From: Oxalicibacterium solurbis
GTDB lineage: Bacteria > Pseudomonadota > Gammaproteobacteria > Burkholderiales > Burkholderiaceae_D
Assembly: GCF_014635845.1 (NCBI RefSeq)
Contig: NZ_BMDP01000003.1
Coordinates: 248,001 to 312,000 of the forward strand
DNA: 64,000 bases
Direction: 5' to 3'
Below the pieces are notes generated by a model. The model saw nothing but the letters and a program-made list of their open reading frames with translations. It did no database searches and was not told the origin of the DNA. The translations under genes and the position numbers were made by a program. Below, one piece after another: positions 55,116-64,000 of this stretch (within the stretch, counting starts at the first letter, position 1; each line of letters begins with the position of its first letter).

Positions 55116-55586
55116 CTAGCGCAGCATGTCGATGTGCGGAATGCCGTCTTCCAGATACACCTCGGATATGCCGGCAAACCCGAATCCAGCATAGAACGCC
55201 TGCAGATGTGCCTGCGCCGATAGGCGGATGCGCGCATCCGGAAATTCGCCCGCGATGCGACGCAGCCCTTCCGCCATCAATTGCCGGCCGACGCCCTGTC
55301 CGCGCACATTCGCCGTCGTCAGTACGCGACCGATCACTGCTTCCTCATGCAATGTTTGCGAGCCTGTCGTTACCGGCATGAAGCAGCGCAGATAGGCGAC
55401 CAGTTCGCGCGCGCCTTCCTGCGTCCGCCAGCCGAGTAGATGACGCGCCTGCGGATCGCGGCCGTCGATATCCGGATACAGGCAACGCTGTTCCAGCACG
55501 AACACTTGCTGGCGCACAGCAAACATCGCATGCACGGTCGCGCCGTCGAGCGCGTCGAAACGCGCCCATTGCCAGTCGATCGTCAT
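55116..55586 (-). CDS. ElaA-like GNAT acetyltransferase
   Basis: 156 residues. IDWQWARFDALDGATVHAMFAVRQQVFVLEQRCLYPDIDGRDPQARHLLG is the ElaA N-terminal pattern, and VLTTANVRGQGVGRQLM is the acetyl-CoA binding motif. Substrate unknown. The ATG at 55586 overlaps the stop of the preceding LprI-like gene (ATGA). Confidence 0.9.
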   Translation of the reverse strand: MTIDWQWARFDALDGATVHAMFAVRQQVFVLEQRCLYPDIDGRDPQARHLLGWRTQEGARELVAYLRCFMPVTTGSQTLHEEAVIGRVLTTANVRGQGVGRQLMAEGLRRIAGEFPDARIRLSAQAHLQAFYAGFGFAGISEVYLEDGIPHIDMLR

Positions 55587-55999
55587 CGGCAGCCTTCGAT
55601 GCCGCAGGCCTGCTGCTGCAGTTCCATCGTGCGCCGCATCGTATGGCGCTCCAGGCAACCGTAGTATTGCAACGGCCAGATCGATCCGGATGTCTCGCGC
55701 GGCCCCGCCTCCACCGCGCAATCCTTATCACGATAGGAGATCCATGCACGTTGCGCCTCGCGCAGGCGCTGCTGCGCCGCCTCGTCCGGCTGCGCTTTCA
55801 GGTTGCGGTTATAGGTGCGATTCAATGCCGCATCGGCCTTGTCGTAACGCTGCTGCGCGCAGAGATTCATCGTCTGCTGGTTCTTGTCGCAATCCTGCAT
55901 GGCTTGCGATTGTTGCGCGCCGGCCGGCGTCTGCGCCGACACGGCTGCGGCGGCGGCAAGTCCGATGACGACGGTCACCATCCTCATGGCAATGTGCAT
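55583..55999 (-). CDS. LprI-like DUF1311 secreted protein
   Basis: 138 residues. A signal peptide ends near VSAQ. The mature part has CDKNQQTMNLCAQQRYDKADAALNRTYNRNL and LREAQRAWISYRDKDCAVEAG, the four-Cys DUF1311/LprI pattern. Related proteins inhibit lysozyme. GGAGCAGAC precedes the ATG at 55999. Confidence 0.88.
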   Translation of the reverse strand: MHIAMRMVTVVIGLAAAAAVSAQTPAGAQQSQAMQDCDKNQQTMNLCAQQRYDKADAALNRTYNRNLKAQPDEAAQQRLREAQRAWISYRDKDCAVEAGPRETSGSIWPLQYYGCLERHTMRRTMELQQQACGIEGCR

Positions 56000-56074
56000 G
56001 TCTGCTCCTTTTTGCATCGCTCCCCTTGCGCTTTGTTTTGCTTTATTTATGTCGGTGCCCGATTTGTGATGACA

Positions 56075-58111
56075 TCAGATGTCGACGGGGTCTACTTCCA
56101 GCGACCAGCGTACGCGCGTCCTGATTTCGCGCAGCGCGGCAATCCAGGTTTTCAGGAATGCCTGCAGCGCAGGCCGCGACGTACACTCGATCAGCAACTG
56201 TGCGCGATCCATGTTGGCGACACGCGTCATCGTCATCGGCACCGGATCGTTGAACGTGATGCCGTCATGCTCGACGCAATCGGCCGCCTGACGCAGGAAA
56301 TCCAGCGCCGTCTGCAATTCCTTCGCCTCTGCCCGCAGCAATGCCTGATAGATGAAGGGCGGAAAACTCGCCTGCTGCCGCTCCTCCAGCAGCAAGCCGG
56401 CAAAGCTGTCGTAATCGTGGCGCCGCAACGCATCGTACAGCGGATGCTGCGGGTAACGCGTCTGGATCAGCACTTCGCTGGCATTGCCGCCTTCCTTCTG
56501 CGCGGCACGGCCGGCGCGGCCGGCAACCTGCATCAGCTGCGCGAACAGCCTTTCGCCGGCACGATAGTCGTGCGAGAACAGCGCCGTATCCGGGTTCAAG
56601 ACACCGACCAATGTCAGATTGCGGAAGTCGTGCCCCTTCGCCACCATCTGCGTGCCAATCAGGATGTCGACGTCGCCGCGATGGACGGCATCGAAGGCTT
56701 GCTGTGCGCTGCCCTTCAGCCGCGTCGAATCGGCATCGATGCGCAGCACGCGTGCTGCCGGGAATAACTCCCGCAGCGTTTCCTCGATGCGCTGCGTGCC
56801 GCGTCCCAACGGTTGCAGGTCGACGTTGCCGCAATCGGGGCACGAGCGCGGAATGCGCTGCTCCCAGCCGCAATGATGGCAGCGCAGCAGACGATCGCGC
56901 TTGTGCAGCACGAGGAAGGCACTGCAGCGCGCGCAATTGCTGATCCAGCCGCAGGAATCGCAGGCGATGACAGGCGCATAGCCGCGCCGGTTCAGGAACA
57001 GCAGCGACTGTTCGCCGCAATCCAGTCGCCGCTTCAGCGCCGTCAACAACGTTTCACTTAGACCGTCCGTGACCTGTTCGCGCGGCGCGCGGCGCTCCAG
57101 ATCGATCAGTCCGATCTTCGGCAGCACCGCATCCTGCACCGCACGTTCGCGCAATTCCAGTTTGCGATAACGGTCCGACTGCGTGTGGTACCAGGTCTCC
57201 AGCGATGGCGTGGCCGAACCCAGCACGACCGGAATATCCATCTGATGCGCACGCCAGACCGCCAGATCGCGCGCCGAATAGCGCAAACCTTCCTGCTGCT
57301 TGTATGAGGGATCGTGCTCTTCGTCGACGATGATCAGCTTCAGTTGCGGCATCGACGCCAGGATCGCCAGCCGCGTTCCCAGCACGATGCGTGCGCGGCC
57401 TGTATGCGCCGCCAGCCAGTGCAGCAAGCGCTCGCCTTCTGCCAGGCCGCTGTGCAATGTGGCAACCGTCACGCCGGGGAAACGCGCCCGCACGTTCGCT
57501 TCGAGTTGCGGTGTCAGATTGATTTCCGGCACCAGGATCAGGATCTGCGCCGCTTCGTCATCGGCAAGCAGGCGCGCGGCGGCGTGCAAATAAACCTCGG
57601 TCTTGCCGCTGCCGGTCACACCGTAGAGCAGCACCGGCAGGAATCCCTGCGCATCGGCAATCGCGTCGACCGCGGCCTGCTGCTCCGCATTCAGCGCCGG
57701 CGGTGCAACGGGTGATGCATCGTGACCGGCCGCCTGTTTCGCCAGCTTCTTCAGCGCGCGATCCAGTGACACGGTCTTCTCCACCCGCAGGTTTTTCGGC
57801 AAGGCCGGCAGCGCCACTTCGCCGAGCGGACGCTGGTAATAGTCTGCGGCGAATTCGCACAGCGCCATCCAGCGCGGCAGCAACGGCGTCAATTGCGCGC
57901 GTACCGCGATCGCCTGCCGCAGCTTGTCGGCCGGGACATCACTGCTTTGCTCGATGCCCACGATCAGGCCGACCGCTTCGCGCCTGCCAAAGGGCACCAG
58001 CGCCAGTTGGCCGATCTGCGGCATGGCTTCGTCGCCGGTCGCCGTCCACAAGTAATCGAAACGCTGGTCCAGCGGCGTATCGAGGACGACTTTCAGGATG
58101 CAGTGTTCCAC
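56075..58111 (-). CDS. priA: Primosomal protein N' (replication restart helicase)
   Basis: 678 residues, somewhat shorter than E. coli PriA. The N-terminal 3'-DNA-binding part is followed by Walker A GVTGSGKTEVY, VPEINLTPQL, IIVDEEHDPSYKQ, and zinc-binding cysteines in CDSCGWISNCARC, CHHCGW and CPDCG. C-terminal GTQMVAKGHDF and QVAGRAGR are helicase motifs V and VI. It reloads the replisome at stalled forks. The DnaA-box region starts right upstream. Confidence 0.95.
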   Translation of the reverse strand: MEHCILKVVLDTPLDQRFDYLWTATGDEAMPQIGQLALVPFGRREAVGLIVGIEQSSDVPADKLRQAIAVRAQLTPLLPRWMALCEFAADYYQRPLGEVALPALPKNLRVEKTVSLDRALKKLAKQAAGHDASPVAPPALNAEQQAAVDAIADAQGFLPVLLYGVTGSGKTEVYLHAAARLLADDEAAQILILVPEINLTPQLEANVRARFPGVTVATLHSGLAEGERLLHWLAAHTGRARIVLGTRLAILASMPQLKLIIVDEEHDPSYKQQEGLRYSARDLAVWRAHQMDIPVVLGSATPSLETWYHTQSDRYRKLELRERAVQDAVLPKIGLIDLERRAPREQVTDGLSETLLTALKRRLDCGEQSLLFLNRRGYAPVIACDSCGWISNCARCSAFLVLHKRDRLLRCHHCGWEQRIPRSCPDCGNVDLQPLGRGTQRIEETLRELFPAARVLRIDADSTRLKGSAQQAFDAVHRGDVDILIGTQMVAKGHDFRNLTLVGVLNPDTALFSHDYRAGERLFAQLMQVAGRAGRAAQKEGGNASEVLIQTRYPQHPLYDALRRHDYDSFAGLLLEERQQASFPPFIYQALLRAEAKELQTALDFLRQAADCVEHDGITFNDPVPMTMTRVANMDRAQLLIECTSRPALQAFLKTWIAALREIRTRVRWSLEVDPVDI

Positions 58112-58174
58112 GAACTTAAGGTGATGGTTGAAGAAATGATCTAACTGCCCGATTCATAAGTGCTTTTTCGACTC

Positions 58175-58207
58175 TTCCACAACCGCTGTGGATAACTTTG
58201 TGCATAA
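58175..58207. other. DnaA-box module 1
   Basis: Reverse half box TTCCACA (58175-58181), then TGTGGATAA (58187-58195), the exact complement of TTATCCACA, then TGTGCATAA (58199-58207), complement of TTATGCACA. Both full boxes fit TTATNCACA. Confidence 0.8.
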
Positions 58208-58241
58208 CAGCCTCTTGACAGACGGCAAGCACAGCACCGGC

Positions 58242-58261
58242 GCGGGTTTCAATAAAATGCC
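58242..58261. repeat. 20-bp direct repeat, copy 1
   Basis: GCGGGTTTCAATAAAATGCC, identical to 59000-59019, 758 bp away. The same spacing separates DnaA modules 1 and 3. Confidence 0.9.
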
Positions 58262-58570
58262 CAAAAGCCATGCAAATAAAAACTCTTTTAAAAACAATGA
58301 CTTGAAAAATGCTATCGCAGAAGCTGAAATCATTCGTCAAAAAATCGATGTTGCTTTGCAATATCCCGCTTTGTGTGAATAAGTCCCTGCGAGAAGCCTC
58401 GGATAGAGTCCCAATTGCCATCCGTCCGATTTTGCCGGCAAATCCGCGAACTTGTCGCAAGCTTGCAAAAAGTTTCCCTCAATACATCGTTTTGTTTACC
58501 GCGTGCGGACCAACCTCAAGTCTTTCTCCAAAAAGCCCGCTAAATATCGGTTTTCAAACTGTTTTCCCAA

Positions 58571-58605
58571 CTATCCACACACACTGTGGATAACTCTGTG
58601 GAGAA
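58571..58605. other. DnaA-box module 2
   Basis: CTATCCACA (58571-58579, one mismatch), TGTGGATAA (58585-58593, exact), TGTGGAGAA (58597-58605, one mismatch). Spacing is as in modules 1 and 3. Confidence 0.8.
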
Positions 58606-58931
58606 ACTGTCTGGAACACGGTTTTCGCCAGGGAATGCGCGGTCTTCACTTCATTGCCTGTTTTGGATGCAAAAATAAATCCCTTGCAAATCAAAGACTT
58701 GATATCGTCTCTCCAAAGAGGATTCAAAAGGCGGATAGCAATCGTTCTCGTTACTGCCATGCACCGTTTTGTGAATAAGCTTTTTTATTTTGTATTGCAG
58801 ATACACCTTTATCCGGCAGGAAATCTTTCCAAAAAGGAAGCGCGGGAAGTTGCTTCAAAGCACCTTGCTTCTGACTTCAAGTGAATTATCAGCATGCGCG
58901 CTAAGCTCCCGATTCTTAAGTTCTTTTTTAG

Positions 58932-58966
58932 CTATCCACAAAACATGTGGATAACTTTGTGGGTAA
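58932..58966. other. DnaA-box module 3
   Basis: CTATCCACA (58932-58940, one mismatch), TGTGGATAA (58946-58954, exact), TGTGGGTAA (58958-58966, one mismatch). Flanks upstream (CCCGATTC-TAAGT) match those of module 1. Confidence 0.8.
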
Positions 58967-58999
58967 CCTTTAAAAACGATGCAAAGCCCTAGATTTCAT

Positions 59000-59019
59000 G
59001 CGGGTTTCAATAAAATGCC
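59000..59019. repeat. 20-bp direct repeat, copy 2
   Basis: Identical to 58242-58261. With DnaA module 3 it forms a diverged duplicate of the first 115 bp of the region. Confidence 0.9.
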
Positions 59020-59243
59020 AAAACAAAAAGCAGAAAAATTCTTCAATTAAATCAATAAGTTACAAAACCGATGTTGTCAGAAAAATGGAGCGACATGTAG
59101 GCATTCATGCAAGGTCACACCATTTCACATTCTGTGCATAAGCGCAAGGAACGGGGCCTGGTCACGCCCCGTTTTGGCAAAGTCAACTCACACTATTACC
59201 GGCGACAGGCACAAAGTAAGTGCATGCTCCGCGACACGCGGGC

Positions 59244-60326
59244 TTAAGCGTGCAGCGGACGGCTCAGTTCATGGACGGCGTCCACCAGCACGGAAACGGC
59301 TTCCGGCGGTGTGAACTGCGAAATGCCGTGGCCGAGGTTGAACACATGGCCGGAATCCTGGTTGTGCTTGCCGAAGGAATCGAGCACGCGCGCCACCTCG
59401 GCACGAATTTGCTCCGGCTGGGCAAACAGGATGGCCGGGTCCAGATTGCCCTGCAGCGCCACGCGATCGCCAACCTTGGCCCGCGCGGCGCCCAGATTGA
59501 CGGTCCAGTCCAGGCCGACGGCATCGGTGCCGATGTCGGCGATCTGCTTCAGCCACAGGCCGCCGCCTTTGGTGAAAACGATGCTGGGCACCGGCACGCC
59601 GTCCTTTTCGGTCTTCAGTCGGCGCACGACCTCGCGCATGTAATGCAGCGAAAACGCCTGATAGGCGCCATCGGCCAGTGCACCGCCCCAGGTATCGAAG
59701 ATCATCACGGCTTGCGCGCCGGCATCGATCTGCGCATTCAGATAGGCAGCGACCGCCACCGCGTTCGTCTGCAGGATGTGGTGCATCAGGTCGGGGCGGT
59801 TGTACAGCATCGACTTGACCGTGCGGAAATCGTCGGAACCGCCGCCTTCGACCATGTAGCAGGCCAGCGTCCACGGACTGCCGGAAAAACCGATCAGCGG
59901 CACGCGCCCGTTCAGCGCGGTGCGGATTTGCGTGACGGCGTCGAATACGTACTGCAGTTCGCCCGCTTCCGGCACCTTCAATGCCTGCACGCCCTTTTCA
60001 TCGCGCAGCGGACGCTCGAACTTTGGCCCTTCGCCTTCGATGAAATACAAACCAAGGCCCATTGCATCCGGCACGGTCAGAATGTCCGAAAACAGGATTG
60101 CCGCATCCAGATCGTAGCGATCCAGCGGCTGCAGTGTCACCTCGGTCGCGAAATCCGGGTTCTTTGCCAGACCGAGAAAGGAACCGGCGCGCGCACGCGT
60201 GGCGCGATATTCCGGCAGATAACGACCGGCCTGGCGCATCAGCCACAGCGGCGTGTAGTCGGTCGGTTGGCGCAACAGCGCACGCAGGAAGGTATCGTTC
60301 TTGAGCGGGGCAAATGGTGTAGGCAT
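59244..60326 (-). CDS. hemE: Uroporphyrinogen decarboxylase
   Basis: 360 residues. N-terminal [16 protein letters not shown], then [13 protein letters not shown] with the catalytic Asp, [19 protein letters not shown], and QGNLDP. It decarboxylates uroporphyrinogen III to coproporphyrinogen III in heme synthesis. I chose the ATG at 60326 ([11 protein letters not shown]), which aligns with the usual start, although the ribosome binding site is poor. hemE next to priA is common in betaproteobacteria. Confidence 0.95.
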   Translation of the reverse strand: MPTPFAPLKNDTFLRALLRQPTDYTPLWLMRQAGRYLPEYRATRARAGSFLGLAKNPDFATEVTLQPLDRYDLDAAILFSDILTVPDAMGLGLYFIEGEGPKFERPLRDEKGVQALKVPEAGELQYVFDAVTQIRTALNGRVPLIGFSGSPWTLACYMVEGGGSDDFRTVKSMLYNRPDLMHHILQTNAVAVAAYLNAQIDAGAQAVMIFDTWGGALADGAYQAFSLHYMREVVRRLKTEKDGVPVPSIVFTKGGGLWLKQIADIGTDAVGLDWTVNLGAARAKVGDRVALQGNLDPAILFAQPEQIRAEVARVLDSFGKHNQDSGHVFNLGHGISQFTPPEAVSVLVDAVHELSRPLHA

Positions 60327-60419
60327 CAGACTGAACGTACGCAGAAAAATGGGGCAATCATTATCGCCCAAAGCAGAGGTATCGCATCCTCGGGCGACAA
60401 CTTCATGCAGAAAAATTCG

Positions 60420-60944
60420 TCATTGCTTCCCGTCAGACAGGCCGCGCACGTCTCCGGAAATCTTGCGCCCATGTTCCTCATCCGCCAGCGCGCGAATATA
60501 TCGGGCGAAATCTTCATCCTCGCCGCTAAGCAGATGTGGAAGCTGGTAGTAAAAATCGTCGCGGCGGCACCATTCGCGCATGAAGTCGTCCCATGAATGC
60601 CAGCGCCGCAACGGCAGGCCGCGCATATCCGGTTCATACGACACGATGTAGGCGCGCTCGAACAAGGCAATCAGCATTTCGAAGATGATCAGCTTGCGTT
60701 CCTTCTGCTCGTCCGTCAGATCCATTCGCGAGACAGCACTGCGCAATTGCAGATCGGGATTGTCCAGCACGATTTTCAGAAAATCGTTATAGGCATCCTG
60801 CAACAGCTGATATGCCTCCTCCTCCTCCGAATCCCTTTCCTTCCGCTGCTCGAAAAGGAACAGGAAAATGGCAAACGGTAGTGCAATGACCGTGACGACG
60901 AAGCTGGCGGTTTCCCAGAACGACGGATCGAATAGAAAGAACAT
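60420..60944 (-). CDS. Hypothetical membrane-anchored protein
   Basis: 174 residues. One N-terminal membrane helix (FWETASFVVTVIALPFAIFL), then a charged helix (EQRKERDSEEEEAYQLLQDAYNDFLK) and a helical soluble domain ending near DEEHGRKISGD. WHSWDDFMREWCRRDDFYYQLPHLLSGEDEDFARYI recalls uncharacterised proteins of Proteobacteria. It is divergent from glpD with 90 bp between starts. No function known. Confidence 0.75.
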   Translation of the reverse strand: MFFLFDPSFWETASFVVTVIALPFAIFLFLFEQRKERDSEEEEAYQLLQDAYNDFLKIVLDNPDLQLRSAVSRMDLTDEQKERKLIIFEMLIALFERAYIVSYEPDMRGLPLRRWHSWDDFMREWCRRDDFYYQLPHLLSGEDEDFARYIRALADEEHGRKISGDVRGLSDGKQ

Positions 60945-61034
60945 GGCGGCCGCGGAGAAAGGTGGATGGATAGAGTGTACCCCTTCATATTCCGCCCGCT
61001 TACAATATCCGAAAGAACTCCGGACAGGCTCCCG

Positions 61035-62636
61035 ATGCAACAGCAACTGCAGTGCGACCTTCTCATCGTGGGCGGCGGCATCAACGGCGCCGGCATCGCG
61101 CGCGACGCCGCCGGACGCGGACTTTCCGTCGTGCTGTGCGAAAAGGACGATCTCGCTTCGCATACCTCGTCCGCTTCCACCAAGCTGATCCACGGCGGCC
61201 TGCGCTATCTGGAGCAATACGATTTCGGTCTGGTGCGCAAGGCGCTGATCGAACGCGAAATCCTGCTGCGCAGCGCGCCGCACATCATGCGCCCGCTGCG
61301 CTTCGTGATGCCGCATGATGCCGGCCAACGTCCGGCATGGATGATCCGCGCCGGCATGTTCCTCTACGACCATCTCGCCAGGCGCGAACTCTTGCCCGGC
61401 TCAGAAACGCTCGACCTGCGCACGCACGCAACAGGTGCGCCGCTGAAAAAAAACTTCGCAAAAGGTTTCGCCTATTCCGATGGCTGGGTCGACGATGCGC
61501 GGCTCGTCGTGCTGAATGCGCTCGACGCCGCCGAACATGGCGCAACGATCCTGACGCGCACCTGCTGCGACAGCATCAAGCGGCATGACGATCATTGGCA
61601 AGCCACGTTGCGCAAGACTGACGGCAGCATCGTCGACGTGCAGGCGCGCGCGCTGGTCAACGCCACCGGTCCATGGGCCGCCAGCTTCCTGCACGATACG
61701 GTGCACGGCCGCACCGGCCGCAAGCTGCGACTGATCAAAGGCAGCCACATCGTCGTGCGCAAGCTGTTCGATCATGCCTGCGCCTACATCTTCCAGCATC
61801 CGGACGGCCGCATCGTGTTCGCGATTCCGTACGAACAGGATTACACGCTGATCGGCACCACCGACATCGATTACCACGGCGACACCGATCGCGTGACCAT
61901 AGCCGCGGAAGAAATCGATTATCTCTGCGCGCTCGCCAACCGCTATTTCGCCAAACCCGTTTCTGCCGGCGACGTCGTCTGGTCCTATTCCGGCGTGCGC
62001 CCGCTGGTCGAAGATGCCGATGACGACGATAGCGAACGCGCCTCCGACGTCACGCGCGACTACAAGCTCGCGCTGGATACCGACGCCGCACCGATGCTGA
62101 CGATCTTTGGCGGCAAGATCACGACCTTCCGCAAGCTGGCCGAAGAAGCCGTCGACCAGCTTGCGCCGCTGCTCGGCAATCGCCACGCTGCCTGGACCGC
62201 CGACGCCTGTCTGCCCGGCGGCGATATTTTCGGTAATACGCCGAACAAGCGCGCGGTAAAAGAATTCGATGCCTTCGTATGCGACATGCAGCGACGATAC
62301 GCATGGCTGCCGCCCGAACTGATCGCGCGATACGCGCATGCATACGGCACGCGGATCACACGATTGATGGCCAAACGCAGCAATCTGCAGGAAATGGGAG
62401 AAAACATCGCGCCTGGCCTGTTTGCTGCGGAAGTGGATTACTTGGTGCAGCATGAATGGGCGCAGCGCACCGATGACATCCTGTGGCGGCGCTCCAAACT
62501 TGGCCTGCATATGAACGCCGATGAAACAGAGGAAATCGTAGAGAAACTGGCGCGCCACATCGCAGAAAACCGGAACAGATCCGGCCCGGATCGGACTGCC
62601 CCCGATTCGCCTCACCGCATTGACGATCCGGTTTAG
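61035..62636 (+). CDS. glpD: Glycerol-3-phosphate dehydrogenase, aerobic
   Basis: 533 residues. FAD motif VGGGINGAGIARDAAGRG at the N-terminus, SSASTKLIHGGLRYLEQYDF, the DAO fold, GTTDIDYHGD and the C-terminal glp domain (LGLHMNADETEEIV). It oxidises glycerol 3-phosphate at the membrane and passes electrons to quinone. The ATG at 61035 has a weak ribosome binding site (ACAGG); the upstream in-frame ATG at 60966 lies in the divergent promoter area. Confidence 0.94.
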   Translation: MQQQLQCDLLIVGGGINGAGIARDAAGRGLSVVLCEKDDLASHTSSASTKLIHGGLRYLEQYDFGLVRKALIEREILLRSAPHIMRPLRFVMPHDAGQRPAWMIRAGMFLYDHLARRELLPGSETLDLRTHATGAPLKKNFAKGFAYSDGWVDDARLVVLNALDAAEHGATILTRTCCDSIKRHDDHWQATLRKTDGSIVDVQARALVNATGPWAASFLHDTVHGRTGRKLRLIKGSHIVVRKLFDHACAYIFQHPDGRIVFAIPYEQDYTLIGTTDIDYHGDTDRVTIAAEEIDYLCALANRYFAKPVSAGDVVWSYSGVRPLVEDADDDDSERASDVTRDYKLALDTDAAPMLTIFGGKITTFRKLAEEAVDQLAPLLGNRHAAWTADACLPGGDIFGNTPNKRAVKEFDAFVCDMQRRYAWLPPELIARYAHAYGTRITRLMAKRSNLQEMGENIAPGLFAAEVDYLVQHEWAQRTDDILWRRSKLGLHMNADETEEIVEKLARHIAENRNRSGPDRTAPDSPHRIDDPV

Positions 62637-62716
62637 AATCGACCGCAAGACCTCGGACGATTTCCTCGCGATGGTCGATATTCATGTATCGCACCAACCA
62701 TCGGGAGGTAGATTGC

Positions 62717-63919
62717 ATGCAAGCCGACTTCGCCACCGCCGACTGTGCGTCCCATCGTACCAACCGCTCTAGCGCAAAATACAGCCATCCTTTTGCCACG
62801 CTCGTGATCGGCATTCTTTTCGCCTTGATTCCCGGCAGAGAGGCATACGCCGAAGAAAAAAAGCCCATTGCCTTTTTCGATCCCGAAGACGGCCAACTCG
62901 ATCTGAGCGACTTCCTGCTCAATCACAAAGGCGCGCTTGTCGTCCCTACCGTTATCACCGAGCCGGCCATCGGCTACGGTTTTGGCCTGGGCCTGGCATT
63001 CTTTTCGGAATCGATTTCCGATGCGGCCACCACTGCGAAGAAGAGCGGCAAGGGGATAGCGCCACCGAACATCACGGTCGTGGGCGGCGCCAAAACAGAC
63101 AACGGAACATGGGGAGCCGGTCTCGCGCACTTTCATACCTGGGACGGGGACCGCTACCGTTATCTGGGCGCCATTGCCAAGATGGATGCGCGGCTCGATT
63201 ACTACGGCCAGCTGAATCGCCCACGCAGTTATGAACTCGATGGCTCCCTGCTGGTACAGCAACTGCTGACGCGTATAGGCGATTCGCACTGGTACGTCGG
63301 TCCACGCTATGTCTACTTCGACTCCAGCACGCGCTTCACTGGCGAAGTGGCAAGCGAACTTAACCTCAAGGGCAACGACCACAATATCGGCAAGCTGGGA
63401 ATCGTGGTCGACTACGATTCTCGCGACAACATCTTTTATCCGAACAAGGGTACCTACGCGGAATTTGAAGTGCAGTTCGCGCGCGATGCGTTCGGCAGCA
63501 AACAAGACTTCAACCAGTACAACGCGCGTGGCTATACCTGGCTACCATTCGCGAAGGAATGGATACTCGGCCTGCGCGCCGACGGACGTTTCTCCAGCGG
63601 CGACATCCCGTTCTATGCGCAACCCAATGTCGACCTGCGCGGCATATCCAAGAGCAGATATCAGGATCAGAATGCCGTCGTCACGGAAGTCGAACTGCGC
63701 TGGCAGGCCACACCTCGCTGGTCCCTGCTGGGATTCACCGGTGCCGGCAAGGCCTACGGGAAATGGAACGATTTCTCGGACGCGCCGACGGCAACCAGTG
63801 TAGGAGCGGGCTTCCGTTATCTGATCGCGCGCAAGCTGGGGCTGTCGCTGGGCGTGGACGTCGCGCACAGCCGGGATGACAATGCGTTTTATATACAGTT
63901 GGGAAGCGCCTGGCGTTGA
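62717..63919 (+). CDS. BamA/surface-antigen-like outer membrane barrel protein
   Basis: 400 residues. A long signal peptide with an unusually charged N-terminus ends near AYAEE. The mature part is a 16-strand-like barrel of the bacterial surface antigen (D15) type without POTRA domains: GYGFGLGLAFFSES, IGKLGIVVDYDSRDNIFYPNKGTYAEFEV (the typical D15 motif), YTWLPF, and GAGFRYLIARKLGLSLGVDVAHSRDDNAFYIQLGSAWR. GGGAGG precedes the ATG at 62717. Function unknown. Confidence 0.88.
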   Translation: MQADFATADCASHRTNRSSAKYSHPFATLVIGILFALIPGREAYAEEKKPIAFFDPEDGQLDLSDFLLNHKGALVVPTVITEPAIGYGFGLGLAFFSESISDAATTAKKSGKGIAPPNITVVGGAKTDNGTWGAGLAHFHTWDGDRYRYLGAIAKMDARLDYYGQLNRPRSYELDGSLLVQQLLTRIGDSHWYVGPRYVYFDSSTRFTGEVASELNLKGNDHNIGKLGIVVDYDSRDNIFYPNKGTYAEFEVQFARDAFGSKQDFNQYNARGYTWLPFAKEWILGLRADGRFSSGDIPFYAQPNVDLRGISKSRYQDQNAVVTEVELRWQATPRWSLLGFTGAGKAYGKWNDFSDAPTATSVGAGFRYLIARKLGLSLGVDVAHSRDDNAFYIQLGSAWR

Positions 63920-64000
63920 GCAAGTGCAACCGGCCAGATTTGGCCATGTTCCAGCATGGCTTGCGAAGCAGTATCTGCCCGATTACCCGGCGCCAGAATC

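Larger units (their letters stand above)
58112..59243. other. Gene-free AT-rich region with DnaA-box modules; candidate replication origin
   Basis: About 1.1 kb between the priA and hemE genes with no supportable gene. It contains three modules of DnaA boxes (58175-58207, 58571-58605, 58932-58966), each with two same-strand boxes exactly 12 bp apart and a facing box upstream. A 20-bp sequence GCGGGTTTCAATAAAATGCC occurs identically at 58242-58261 and 59000-59019. AT-rich runs follow the first and third modules and could unwind. Such regular DnaA binding suggests oriC or a DnaA-titration locus. dnaA itself is not in the window. Confidence 0.6.

Noticed and set aside
58188-58778. Several short open frames in the DnaA-box region
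   Set aside because: They follow from AT-rich repeats, lack ribosome binding sites, and translate the DnaA boxes themselves.

Overview
The window reads as a chromosomal segment of a betaproteobacterium of the order Burkholderiales, most likely Oxalobacteraceae (Herminiimonas/Herbaspirillum-like). This rests on gene content (hemE next to priA, a short-form gnd in a pentose phosphate operon, an alcaligin-like siderophore locus, a tRNA-Val/tRNA-Asp pair) and moderately high GC; the family placement is an inference. I see no insertion sequences, prophage genes, integrases or CRISPR arrays.

Layout. 1-11.4 kb is mixed housekeeping: a partial AraC regulator divergent from a short-chain dehydrogenase, tRNA-Arg(CCG), a membrane-anchored cytochrome c, a YqjD/YqjE-type envelope operon, a dihydrolipoamide-dehydrogenase-like flavoprotein, small secreted proteins, a YdcF protein, proline iminopeptidase, an MscS channel, a PACE efflux protein, and tRNA-Val plus tRNA-Asp. 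11.45-13.6 kb is a TonB-dependent siderophore receptor broken by a 5-bp repeat. 14.1-23.7 kb is a tight seven-gene operon, tkt-tal-gnd-zwf-HAD phosphatase-rpe-(GH15 hydrolase::gluconokinase), covering most of the pentose phosphate pathway and ending in an unusual fusion.

23.7-36.6 kb is an iron locus on the minus strand: fecI-like sigma factor, fecR, a signalling TonB receptor, then a hydroxamate siderophore operon (N-hydroxylase, MFS exporter, N-acyltransferase, IucA/IucC synthetase, FhuF-type reductase, Rieske oxygenase, PepSY membrane protein). It resembles the Bordetella alcaligin system but with FecI/FecR surface signalling instead of an AraC-type AlcR. 36.8-42.6 kb holds queH, dps, a second iron-starvation sigma factor with a thioesterase-like protein lacking catalytic residues, dinB, and small hypothetical genes. 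42.3-51.1 kb holds DUF2288, slyX, a ClC transporter, rep helicase, the KtrB/KtrA potassium system, a BON lipoprotein and a MarC protein.

51.1-55.0 kb is a complete ectoine/5-hydroxyectoine operon (ectR-ectA-ectB-ectC-ectD). Together with MscS, KtrAB and ClC it suggests a lifestyle exposed to osmotic shifts. 55.1-58.1 kb holds elaA, an LprI-like protein and priA. 58.1-59.2 kb is a gene-free, AT-rich stretch with three regular modules of DnaA boxes, a strong candidate for a replication origin or DnaA-binding locus. 59.2-63.9 kb holds hemE, a membrane protein, glpD and a BamA-like outer membrane barrel.
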